Assembly: GCA_027625915.1 (NCBI GenBank)
Contig: JANTQA010000036.1
Span: 12,607,001 to 12,671,000, forward strand
Direction: 5' to 3'
DNA length: 64,000 bases
Origin: Anaeramoeba flamelloides
Lineage: Eukaryota > Metamonada > Anaeramoebidae
Below the pieces are notes generated by a model. The model made no database searches and was not told the DNA's origin. It saw nothing but the letters and a program-made list of their open reading frames with translations. The translations under genes were made by a program, and so were the position numbers. This document shows, one piece after another, positions 11,437-24,100 of the stretch (positions within the stretch are counted from its first letter, which is position 1; every line of letters starts with the position of its first letter).

Positions 11437-13182
11437 ATGACATTAAATCCCAATTATTATTCACTCTTTTGGTCTTATGGAAATTTTCTCTATTCGACTT
11501 ACCAACCACAGCAAACGATCAAACTTCATCGAACTAAAAAAAAGTTCTTTCAAAAATACAACCTTTACCACAAGAACGTAAATAAACAGATTGTTGAAAG
11601 GCTTGAAAGTGTTCAACAATTGCTCGTTCAGAACCGTATTCTTCTTCACCGATCGCAAACGACAAGAAAAAAGAAAAAATCCCTAAACAACCCTAAAAAA
11701 CAAAAATTCTTTCTTAGCAAAGTTTGGTCTTCACTCTTTTTAACCAAAACCGAATCTGAAAATTTTAATAAAATCGTTGATGAGAAGGATTTGAAAAAAT
11801 CTCAAAAACGAAGACTCAAAGAATTGAAATCATTAGAAAATTCCAGATCGGAAAAAACAATTGGTTTGTTAAGTTTTAAGTTGATTCAACTCGTTCAACA
11901 AAGTTTGTTAATTTTTATCCTTTTTTTTTTTTTTTTTTTTATAAAAAATATTTTTCTTGTTATTTTTTAATTTTGCTTTTTTTTTAAAAAAAAAATAAAA
12001 AAAATAATAAAAATTTTCTTGTTTTCAACAATAGAATCATATACATGTGAAGAATTAACCGAAACAACTGGATTTTTAAAACAACGAGTTTCAAATGTAC
12101 TTCGAATTTATCATCTTTTGAATCTTGTTACACTTGATCCCCAGACCTTAAAATACGAATGGGACTGGAAGCAATCTGAGATGTTACCCGAAATTAATGA
12201 AAAAATCAGGTACTATTTCCAAAAGATGGAAAAGAAAAGACAACTTTTGGATCGCCTTTCACAGATCCAACAAAAATTTGTTTCTCGATTTAACGATAAT
12301 AAACAACAAACTCTCATGGGCACACTGAATACAAAGATCACTGGAATTGTCAATACTTTGTCATCTTCGAAACACTGCGATTTGAACCAATTCAGAAAAT
12401 ACAATAATTCGAGCAGTTGTAAAAGAAATATAAACAATGTAAAAAAAACTGTGAATGAAAATTTTTTCGATTTGAGCAAAATCATTCCAAACAACAAATC
12501 AATTAAAGTGGAAAAGGACAGTGTCAGCAAGACTATTAGGAAAATTAAAACAAAAAGAACTAGAACTAGCACAAGAACTAGCACTAGCATTGCCAGCACA
12601 ACTAGAAACACAATTAAACAAGAAAACCTTTCACAACCAATTGCAAATTCATTTGTGAACGAAACTAATGTCACCTTGTTTCCACAAAAGGTTTCAACCT
12701 TAACTAAGGTAAAGAATGAAAATCAAAATTCTTTCAAATTTGATGCACAAGACCAAAAGCAAGAATCTGAACAAAATAAATCTGTGCAAATCCAAAACAA
12801 TCTGAATAACTCTGAAAAAATCTTCCAAGATATGGCTTCAGATAATAGTTGTTTAAATTCCCCAGAATTTTCCGAAACAGATTTTTATGAGAATTCTGCT
12901 TCATCGCCATATTTCTTTGAGTCAACTTCCTTTTCTCCTTTAGAAATAGATCTTCCAAACTTTGATAACGAAGAACTTGAACTTGAAAGCCCCTTGGAAC
13001 TTTTTTCAAACGAAATAGATGATTTCTCATTTGACACCTTTTCTGACAATAACGATGAAAATAATTGTACACCAAACTGGGATAACTCACAAACACTTCA
13101 TGGATTGACTTCTGAATTTAATGTATTTTTACCAGACCAAATTGTTGGAAGTGGCAGTAATTCAAATTTATCTCTGTTTTAA
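11437..13182 (+). CDS. E2F-like winged-helix transcription factor
   Basis: Exons 11437-11902 and 12035-13182 join to 537 residues; the intron (11903-12034) is phase 1 with donor GTTTGT. Residues 136-205 match the E2F/DP winged helix: SRSEKTIGLLSFKLIQLVQ corresponds closely to the first helix of E2F4-type proteins, followed by the helix-turn-helix and a strand ending in YEWDWK. The family's DNA-contact motif RRxYD is not conserved; QRVSN (172-176) stands in its place. A coiled-coil segment (about 205-240, with QLLDRLSQIQQKF) fits the E2F dimerisation helix. The C-terminal half is Asn/Gln/Ser-rich and turns acidic, with LELFSNEID (about 475-485) loosely like an Rb-binding motif. E2F factors control cell-cycle genes, normally as dimers with DP. 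I start at the first ATG. Assignment to the fold is firm; to E2F rather than DP or a derived relative less so. Confidence 0.75.
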
Positions 13183-13899
13183 TTTTGTTATTTTTATAAT
13201 TTTTTTTCTTTTTCTTTTTTATTTTTTATTTTTATTTTTTTTTTTTATATTAGTGTTAATTTTTTTTGATATTATATAATTCAATTTCTTTTTGGGCATT
13301 TTTTTTTTTTTTTTCTTCTTGAATAAAAGTCCCTAAAGTAATTTATATATAACATCAAAGAAAATTAATTTTTTTACAAAATTTATCTTTTGTTGATTTG
13401 TTAATTTTAGTTTTTCTTTTCTTTTCTTTTCTTTTCTTCTCTGAACAAACTTCACTCTTTTTTTTTCTTCTTCTTATTCTTTTTTCTCTTCCTTTACCTT
13501 TAGTTCTTTTTTTTTTATTTTTACTTTTTTTTTTCTCGTCTTGATTTCTTTTTTTTTACAATTTTATTCTACAATTCTATTTACAATTTAATTTTTATTA
13601 TATTTTTTTTTATCTCAATTTTGGATATTGCACCTAAATTTTGAATAATTGAAAAAATAATCCAATCTTGGGCTAAAAAAAAACGATAATATAGAAATGT
13701 ATCTGAAACGTACAACCTATATTTGAACAAAAAAAATAATAAATATAATTTTATTTTTATATTTTTTCTTAGTATTTTTGATTTCCTTTTTTATCCATTA
13801 GTTTTAATATTTTTCAGACAGATTTTTAATTTGTTTTTTTTTTAAAATTCTTTTCAAAAATTCCTAATCATTTTAGATTTTAAATTTTGTTTCAATCAA

Positions 13900-14695
13900 A
13901 AGAATCCCGAAAATACGAATCTATCAAATATTCCCGAAAATACCAGAAAATTTTCTAACCACAAAAAAACATTTTAATGAACTACTCCAAGGAAACTCTA
14001 GTGCCAATATACTCAGTTTAAAGGTAAATTAACAATTTTACTTTCAGACAAAATATTTTTTTGGTTTGAAAACTCAAAATTCAAAAAATTTAAATTTTTG
14101 GGAATAGTACTCAACGTTTTTGTGTGAAAGGAATAAGTACCTTAGATGATTGTAACATTTCTGATCATTTCGGAATGGTATTGACTAAATGAGAGAAAAT
14201 TGTGCTTGTAAAGAAAATTTCTAATTGTTTATCATTACCCTTAATTTTGTAACATTAAATACAATCGAAAAATAACCAAGTAATATCTAATAGTACAATA
14301 CATACCCACACCCTACACGAGGTGACCCAAGCCAAACTTTATTTAACCCCCCCCCCCATCCGATAAAAGGAACTGGTTTTAATATAACATACAAACCCAC
14401 ACCATGCCAAACCCAAAACAACCCATATAGGTGCACTGGTATACATACACACGTACCCTAATAAGTTCCAACAATTACTCAAATATACTCAAAAGGCACC
14501 GAAAAACTCTTTAGAGGGACTTAAAGCAGAAAATTCAAAAATATATTTTGTCTGAAAGTAAAATTATTATATACCGTTAAACCGGGTATATTAGCACTAG
14601 AATAACTTAGGAGTAGTTCATAAAGTGTTTTTTTTTGTGGTTAGAAAATTTTCGATTATTTTCGATTTTCGGGTATATTTGGGATTATTTTAAAC
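13900..14695. mobile_element. Family F foldback element with about 190-bp arms
   Basis: The left arm (about 13900-14060) contains AAAATTTTCTAACCACAAAA, GAACTACTCC, CTAGTGC and TTTTACTTTCAGACAAAATAT in order. The right arm (about 14540-14695) contains the same words in reverse complement and reverse order. The roughly 470-bp centre is less AT-rich, with ACCCACACC words and an 11-C run (14347-14357). There is no coding capacity. The ends are imprecise because the left arm carries an extra short segment, so I cannot define a target duplication. Confidence 0.6.
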
Positions 14696-16849
14696 CCCCG
14701 AAAATACAATTGTGTTATAATTGGGTAAAGAAACATAATGGTTAATTATTAAATAATTAATAAAAAATGAAATTATTTTCAACTAATCTAATTTTCAATG
14801 TAAATACCGCTGTTTGAATAATAAATGGGAAAATATTTTAACTTACTTTTTCATATTTTGCTTCATAAATTGAGTTCTCAAGAGGTAGGTGGTAATTTGT
14901 GGGTTTGATTGAATTAGGAAATTGAAAATGAAGCGAAAATTTTAATCATTTAAAAGTCAAATAACAGTATGAAAAAAAAAAAAAAAAAAATTAACTTTGA
15001 GTACTACGTTCCCATCCTTGGGAGTGCTAAGTAATTATGTTATTTCACTTTCTTTATAAAAAAGAATTTCCAATCTGAAAATTTGACAAAAAAAAAAAAA
15101 ACATTTTTTTGTCATCTTTGCCTTTTCAAAGATCCTTTTTATTTTCTTTTTTCAATGAACAAGAAAAAGAAAATAACTTTTAAAAATAATTGCTCAACAT
15201 TTACCTTTGAGGATTTTCAAGAGCAAGTTCAAATATGAGAACATTCCAAACTTATCAAAGAAGCTGTAAAAAATAATTAGAACATCACCAGGAATTACTT
15301 TAAGTTTATAGATTCGAAATGGATTTTCTGAAACCTTGAAATCAAAATTTGGCCTGATCAATTAAAAGTGTAATTGTGAAAAGTTATTTGGGAATGAAGA
15401 AAATTTCCCATTTTATATAAAAGAAATTCTCAATGAGTAAAATTTACTGAAATTATAAAACCCTTTTAAAGGTGCCATTTTCAACCATTCACTGTATTAA
15501 CCCGAAAACACACATATTAAGGGACTGTAGTAGCACCAGATCTATATTTGATTAGAGTTTTTTTCATGTATTTCTTTTATAAATATCCACTTTTATCTGG
15601 AGTTTATAATTTCTCTTATTTCTAAAGAATCATATTTTGGTTGATTTTTATAAAAAGAAATTATCAATTTTGGCAGGGTAGACTTTACTTTGTGAAAAAA
15701 TAAAATTATAAAAAAATTTTTTAGCAACTTCGATCTGAAATCATTTTTCCATAATTTCTTAATTTCATTGGGAAATTAAAATTGTTGAGAATCCTATTTT
15801 TTAATAGTTAATGTATTGATTTTATAACTATTTACTAAATATAAATTTTCTCAAAGTTTATTTTTATTTCAAATTGAACTTTTTTTTTTAATTTAACCTA
15901 ACCCAAAAAAAAAAAAAAGAAAAAAGAAAAAAAAATATTTGACTGAATTAAAAAAAAAAACAAGAAATAAAGAAAAAAAATTATAATAATACTTTAACAA
16001 ATTTTCATTTTTATAAAGGGGGTTGGTATAACAAGTAAAATTTTTTATATAAATATATTTAACAATATTTTCTACACATCCTTTGTAAAAATAGCTAACA
16101 TCTTGATGTAAACTAAATTTCATAATAAATGGTCCATGTTAAATTTGAATTTTGAATTTCTTTTGTATTATTTTGAATTTTTCCCCCTCTCAATGAAAAA
16201 TTTGAAAATAAATCATTTTTTCTCTTATTTTTTCCACATAGTTTTTTTAAAACGGAAAATGAAAATGAAAAATTGGAAATAAATAACAGATGAATTAATG
16301 AAAAAATTGGTTTCAAATATGAAAAAGAGATTCTATTTAGTTATTAAAATGGAAGGAGAATCGATAAAAGGGTTTTATGACTATTTTAAAATTTAGATTT
16401 TTTATGTAATGCCTCTTTTAAAATAAATGGCCAAATTTTTTTTAACTGTTTTTTTTTTACTTTTTTTTATTTTATTTTTAGACCAAAAATAAATATCTCT
16501 TGAGTATAGAACTGAATAGTATTATCGAAAATTTTTAATATTATAATAGATAACTTCAATTAATCAAAATATTTTTCCTTAAAATTAAATTTTTAAAGGG
16601 CTAATAATTTTGAAATCGAGTTTAGTATGGAACCCCTCTATACACAAAATGTGTAGAATAATATGCTGAAAATTTTCGAAAATTTTACAATTTTTTCAAC
16701 TTGCTTTTGTAAAAATGATTATTAAAATAACAAGTTTGGTACGGTTAATTATTAATTTGGTCATCCAAATAATTTAATTATTTATTTTTTACAAATAAAC
16801 ACAATTTCAAAAAATGTGACTCAATTGAAATATTAAATTAAAAAAAAAA

Positions 16850-17174
16850 TATCTTTTAATATTCAAGAACAATTAACATTCGAATCCGATTTATGGTTCA
16901 CTTTTAAATCATTCTAAATATACAAAAACCTGATCTTTTAAAAATTTAAAAAAATAAAACCAAAAACTAATAAAAACTCACAATTTTTGAAATGAGTATT
17001 ACATTTTTTATTATTGAACTTTCACCAAAAAAAAGTTAACAACAAGATTTTTTACTTTGCTTTATATGAATTTTAAAACATATTACACATTCTCAATTTT
17101 CTAAGTGTTTATTTGTCTTTTCAAAGATCATTTTTTTTTTCTTTTGATCTTTATAAAAAATCAAAAAAAAAAAG

Positions 17175-17261
<87 letters not shown>

Positions 17262-17450
17262 GAAAAGAAAAACAAAAACAAAAGAAAAACAAATATTTGA
17301 AAAACCAAAATAAAAATTAACAAAATTAGATAAAATGATTCTTATCCAAAAATTTGAAAATATTTTTTGGAAAAGAATACTGGAACAAACACTTAAAACA
17401 ACTCCCATTAATATTGAAAAATGATTCAAAATTTTTGAGATCTAGTTTAG
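16850..17450 (+). repeat. Family G dispersed repeat, copy G1
   Basis: Shares an ordered series of words with 54455-54970: ATTCAAGAACAA, TTCACTTTTAAATC, TTCTAAATATA, TTTTTGAAATGAG, AACAACAAGATTTTTTAC, TTATTTGTCTTTTC and ACAACTCCCATTAA. Both copies have an A-rich centre, expanded here to a 75-A run (17175-17249). No terminal repeats or protein are evident, so the class is unknown. Confidence 0.6.
17175..17249 (+). repeat. Uninterrupted poly-A run of 75
   Basis: Seventy-five consecutive A flanked by further A-rich sequence broken by single G. It lies inside repeat G1; the paralogous position at about 54790 has only a short A/G-rich stretch, so the tract expanded locally. The assembly may be inexact here. 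Confidence 0.85.
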
Positions 17451-18179
17451 TTTGATAATTGTTCTTCTTCTCAATTTTTTTTGATTGTGATAAATTTTCT
17501 TTAATTGCACCTTTCTCTCAATAAATAAATGAATAACCTAATATTTTTCCACAATAGCAGAAATCACAAACACGTGAAGCACCTACAATTTAAATTAACT
17601 AAGAGTAATGAACAGATACTTGCAAAAAAACTAAAATTTGAATGGAACTCGTTTCTGAGCTTGCGTCAATATAATCAAAAAATTGTAAAAATGTAAAGTA
17701 AAAAATGTGATCAATGAAAACTTCATTCGTAGATTTTACTATTATAGTTTAAAACAAAGTTTTGAATAAAAGATTTCTGCAAAATCAATTTATTTTTATA
17801 AGGACGATTACCATAATCGCAATTAAATGGATTCAATGAGTTTTTCATTAAATTTGACTCGAAACTTTTTGTGAAAAAGAAAAAAAAAAAAGAAATTAAA
17901 AATTGTAAAAAAAATTTTATTTCTGGTATTTGTTGAAATTTGAATAATTTTTTTTTTTTCTTTGGTAATGGTTATGATCTAAAAAAAGATAAATATGTTC
18001 GTTTATTTAAAGAAATGCTTATAAAATCAATTTAAATATCAAAATTTAAAAAAATAATTTTTAAGAATATTTAATCATTATTTAAAAAATCTTATGTTGT
18101 GTTTTTCCATTAACCAAATATTATTCTCGAGGAAATAAATAAATAAATAAATAATTAATTTTTCCAAAAATTCATTAAT

Positions 18180-21100
18180 TTAATGCTTCATTTTATCCTT
18201 TTTTTCAGATTTTCCAGCAGAAATGACTTCATCTACAAGGAGTAATTGAGAAGAGATTATTGAACAGGAATTGAGTTGTTGTCTTTTAACTTTGTAGTTA
18301 TCCCAAACACCCATCAATTGAGGGTCCATTGGCTCACCGCTTTCCAAATTGATACCAACTTTATTTCCTTTTTCAAATTCTTCAAGAACGTTGATAAGTA
18401 CATCTTGATGGTCAAATCCTGCATTTTCAACGAGAACCTTTGGGATTACTAGCATTGCATCGGCAAAGGCTTGTACACCTAATTTCATTTTACCCTTGAC
18501 AGATTTTTTGTATTCGATCAAATGTCTATGAAGAGCTAATTCGAAGCAACCAGCACCTGGGATTACACACTGATCATCAAAAACGTTTTTTACTGCGCGA
18601 AGTCCGTCACGCACTGCGTCTTTTAATTGATTTATGGTATATTTGTTTGGTCCCTTAATTAGAATTGTACAGGCCTTGGGTGTTTTTGGCTTTTCAATGA
18701 AACAGAATTTTTCTTCTCCTAAAATATGTTCATATACTAATCCTGCTTCACCCAAGACATCAATGGTCATATCCTCAAGTGAGTTAAGTGGGCTTCCTCC
18801 ACAGGCCAATGTTAACCTTTCCATGTTTCTTTTTTTTGCTCTTCTCATGCCCATGATTCCTGCCTTTTGGAGCAATTCTAAGGATTCGGGATCAATTCCT
18901 TTTTGGTTAACAACAACAAACCCATGCTTTCCATCTTTACAGACTTCATTTTTTAAATCAATGATTTTTTGTACCCTTGCATTAACAAATGACCTTTCTG
19001 CTTTGACTTGTTTTTCTCTTTCTTCTCCAGTTGAATAAAAAAATTTGGAATTGATTTCACTTTAAGATTTTTATTTTTAAGAAACAATATTTAAAAACGA
19101 AGAAAATAATAATGAGTTTAATAACCACAGCAATAATAAAAATAATTTAATCAGAGAAATATTTAATTTATAAATGTATTGATTTATTTAATATTTTTTT
19201 CAAAATTTTAAATTTAAAATGTGATATTTTGGAAAAATTTTAATTGTTATTATAAAATATAACAATTTCCTGAATAGGTTCAAGAAAAAAAAAATATTTC
19301 GATAAGTGGAAATCATTTAACAAAAGTTTCTCAATTAAATTGAGATCTATTGAGCAAAAATTAAAAATATTCTTAAAATGTTTTGAAAAAGTTGTTTTCT
19401 GATTTTTCAAAAAGATTCAATTAAACTTGATAAACAAAATCATTTATCAACTTTAGAGAGATGGATTATCACTTTTAAAAGAATTTATATTTTTCCAATG
19501 AATTTTCTGTAAAAACGCTTTTATCAATTTTTGTTTGGGATTTTTGGATTCATAAAAAGAAAAAGAAAAATTTGCCAAACATTTTTATTTTTTATGAAAT
19601 CTTACCTTTAGTAATTTCTGATTGTTTGCATTCACAAATAACATTTCAAATTTGATCTTGTTTAAAAAATACTGGTAAAAAACAAACCAAAAATTTACCA
19701 ATTAATATCAAGAAAAAATTGATCTTTTATTTTCAAATGTTTTATTAAATTTTCTGGAATTTAAAATTTATAATATTACTATTATTTTTTTTCAAATATT
19801 TCGAGTATAAACAACGGACTGTTATTGTTTAATTAAGTTATTTTTTTTTTGAAAACTAGTCTAAAAAAAAATGATAAAAAAATAACCTTTTTTCTAGGCC
19901 TATTTATATTTATTGTTTCTAGAAAAAAGATCTTTGTTAGATAAACTCTACCGATTATGAGTATTATTGGTTTTTTCTCTTTTTTTTTTTTTTTTGAGAA
20001 ATATATGGTTGAGTTTTTCGTTAAAGTCGAAGCATAAAAAATAGAAGAGACAGATGGATAGAAGAAATGTGAATTTTCTCTAGATCTTAATTAACCAATT
20101 ATGCTTTTTATTAAAAAAAATAGAATTCAAAAGGCGTTGTTATTTTCTAGTGTCATTTATTTTGAGAGTTTAAAGATGGCGAAGAAAATAACTTTTTAAA
20201 AATGTTGTAATTGAGAAAAAGTTAATTTTTTAGTTTCGAGTAATTACTTTTAATACTTTTATAAGAATTTCAAAATTCGTCTAGCTTTAATGATCTAAAA
20301 AAATGAATAAAAAAATTTTTAAAGAACTAGTCTCTATTATTTTTTTTTTGACCAATTTCTAAATAAGGATTCCTTATCTAGAAATCAGTTTAATATTGAA
20401 AATAAACATGGATTTTGAAATCTAAGTAATTTGCAAAAAAATTTCTCAATCTCTATTAAATTTAGGTAAAAAAATTTCATAGAGATTAGTCTCTTAAAGA
20501 ATTTTTTCTATTTTTTTTTTAATTAATTTTTAATCATTGAAGATCCTCACGTTTCAACAAATAATAACTCACACAATTTGACTCATTGTTTCGACAACAT
20601 GCAAAATATTTTTCAATATGGGTGCTATAAATATCACCCTATCAAGAAAAATATATTGCTTATTTTCTCAACTTCGTACAAATAAAGACAGATAATTTTT
20701 ATTTTAATCTTTGGGTTATTTCTAATTCACTGAATAATTAAGATTTTACTATTAATTATTAATTAAAAATAACCCAAATTAAAAAGAATTTCTTTGGGGG
20801 GTTTACATTGGATTTTCCAGGTTTTAAAAAAGTATTTTGGGAGAATTATTAAATTAATAGTTTGGTTTTTCTTCTGAAATTTTCTTGTTCAAAAAAAAGA
20901 AAAAATTGATTAGAACTGTTCTTTGAATAAATAAATGATATTTTTTTCAAGTTTAAAATAATTATTGTAATTTTTTTGAAACCAAGTAGATTTTTGAACT
21001 AAGTTTTTTCGAAACTTTGTGGGTTCATTTTAAAATCTTATTTAAGTACACTTCCTTCACAGACAATAATCAGATTTCTTTCTTCTTTAAATAAAATAAT

Positions 21101-24100
21101 TTTTTTTAGATAATTCAGAAATATGTTGAATTTTGAACTTTTCAAAAATGACAAAAATGGATCAAACTTTTGAAAACAATAACCCGTTTCGGAAAATAGC
21201 TTTAAAAGTAAGTCAGGTCTTTTATAGTAATCAGATTTTTTCTTTATTTTCCAATTTCAAGATGCGGTAATTTTTTTTTGAATTTGATATTAAATTTACG
21301 AAATGATTTTTTTTATGGTTAGTATTTCCTTAAGGGCTATTCATATTTGATGGTCTGTTGGTATTACTTTTATGATTAGATATATTTGTTAACTTGTAAG
21401 GATGCTGAGTCAAGATATGTTGATAAATTTTTTTTAGTTATTTTAATTTAAAAAATTATTAATCATTTTAGAAATTCCAAAGTAATTTGTTCATTATACT
21501 GATAAATTCAAATAAATAGAGGTTTTGATGATAACATACTTAATTCGCGATAAAGTTACAAAAATCGCGATAATTTCCATCAAATCGCGATAATATCAGA
21601 AAATCGCGATATTCAATATTATCGCGATAATATAAAAAATCGCGATAATTTGATAAAATCGCGATAAATGCCAAAATATCGCTATTAAAAAGTAATCGCG
21701 ATAAAACAGTTGATGGGTTTTTGGGCTAATTGAGAAATATTTAAACAAAAAATTTTTTTTGATCAAAAAATAGATTAGGTGATTAAAAGTCATTCTTTGA
21801 AAAATCAACAAAAAAGATACTTGTTCCAATCAAGGATCAGATCCAAGAGTTTTATTGTGTTTACGTTTAATTTGGTTGACAAACCTATCGATCCTTTAAG
21901 ATCAACAACAATAAGAACTAAAGAGAAATAAATATTTTTTCGGTTAATCATGGTGTTGGAAATTGCCTTGAATAATTAGCCAATAAATCAACCAACCCTT
22001 TATCTGTTCTTTAAAGAATGTGTTCTTGGGTTAAAACATTTTCAATATTCTCCGAAAGCTAAAAGGAGTCGGTAAACTTTTCAAAAGCTTACACAACATC
22101 CTTGTCAGATGATCACCAATTTTTAAGATTTTTTATACAAGATTTGTCTTCTTGTTTTTCTTTTTCTTCTTTGAGCATCTCTGTATTGGACCGAAAACAC
22201 AATTAGAGCTTAGAGCTTATTGTTTGATCGATCACCAATAAGAAGGAAAATTATTCTTTATTCTTTTTGGCTATTTAAAATTGTGAAGGTAACAACTCAA
22301 TTGTAAGATAACATACCTATCTTATATTCAAGTGTATTGTTGAAATGGGTAATTATTAGTTTGATTATAAAATTTGTTTGAGATTTTATATTTTGTAAAA
22401 AAAAAAATGAATCGAAATAAATTTTCTGTTTCCACAACAAACCAAACTCATTCCCTTCAAAAAAGTTTTCTGTCTTTCAAAAATTTCAAACACTTGAAGA
22501 CAGTTCACAACTCTTACAAACACTTTCTAACATTTATTAAAGTGGAAAAGTGTTGTAAAAGTCAAGAGATTTTTTTAAGGTAATTTCAAAAAAAAAATTT
22601 TTCATTTTTTCGCGATAATGTTGAATATCGCGATAAAGTTGGACTAATCGCGATTTTTAATAATATCACGATTTTATTGTTAATATCATGATAATATAGG
22701 TTATCATCAAAACCTCTAATATCTGAAAATTTTTACTTCATTTTCCATTTTAGAAATTTTTTTTCCCTATCTTTGAGTAAAGTCTTTTATTCTTTTAAAT
22801 GGTGAGAAACTTTTGTAAAATTGGCTGATCTTTAAAATCTAAGTTCTCATATGTTGTTTTCAGAGTTGAGGTTATAGATTACAAAAATGGAAATTGAATA
22901 AAAAATTTTATTAAATTTATTTGAATTTATCAGTATGTACTTTTTGTGAAATGCTTTTTTTGAAGATAAAACTGGAATCTTGAATTACTTCCTATTCAGA
23001 CCATATAAAAACTTGAAATTTAATTCTTATTCTAATACTTGTTTTAAATTCAAGTTTAAAATATTGAATTATGTATTTCTTTTTCTTTTGTGATTCTATG
23101 AAGATGGATCCTTTGATCAGTGCTGAAAATAATTTTATTGTTAAATTCAAATTAATAAAATTAAATTTAATCCCAAAGTTCAATAAAACGAGTTTAATTA
23201 AATTTCAAGAAATTTTCTTTTCAATTGATATTTTGGAAAGATCTTGGGATTTTTTCATCGAATAATAATAAAAAGATTTTGGGAATTTGAAAAATAAAAT
23301 TTTTATTTCTTAAAAGGAAAACGACACTAGTTTTTCATTAATTTAAGACCTTAGTTCTAATATGGTTCTCTAGTCTATTTTCTTTTGGGGTTTACAGATA
23401 CTTTAATAGCTTTTAAATTTTCAAAAATAAATATATATGTAATGTTATTGAATATTAAAAATGTCTGTGTCTAATTGAAAACTTTGATTTCAACTTTTTA
23501 AAAAAAAAACACATTCACTAAACTAATCAAAAGAAAGAAAAAAAAAGAAATGATTAAAATGATATCTTACGTTTTTTCATATTCAAGAGAGACATTGCAA
23601 GTTAAAATATAAGCATTTTCAACTCTTTTAGGCATTTTAGGATGTCTTGGACCATGATCAAGAACAATACCATCAATAAATTTAGTTTCTGTATCTAATT
23701 TATGTTGCATTAACATTATTTCAATCATATGTAAATCAATTGGAATTGCACCTGTTTTTTTATTAGGCTCTCTTTTCACAGTTAAAACTGCATTAACAAC
23801 AATTTCCGAAAGTAAATCGGCAACTTCTTGCTTTAATTTTGTTCGAAGACTTGTTTGTGCAACTTCAATCAAAAACTCTTTCGTGATTTCCTTTTCAATT
23901 TTGAATGAATCGAGAAAATCGACAGCCTTTGTCCTACATAATTTAAATGCTTCAACTATGATCCTTGGATGAACACCTTCCAACAAATATCTTTCGGCTT
24001 GTTTTAAAAGCTCTCCGATAATTAAAATTGTTGAAGTGGTTCCGTCTCCGCTAATTCGATCTTGTGAGGATGCAGTGCTCGCAATCATTCCTGCTGTGGG

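Larger units (their letters stand above)
13183..18179. other. Gene-free region with foldback and dispersed repeats
   Basis: No gene is supported between the convergent E2F-like and CCT6 genes. The first 600 bp are T-rich and likely the 3' region of the E2F-like gene. A foldback element (F, about 13900-14695) and a dispersed repeat (G1, about 16850-17450) with a 75-nt A run account for part of the rest. Open frames at 15893-16316 (minus) and around the A run are compositional artefacts. Confidence 0.5.

Noticed and set aside
17093-17323. Open frames of poly-Lys or poly-Phe
   Set aside because: They are translations of the 75-A run and its flanks on both strands.
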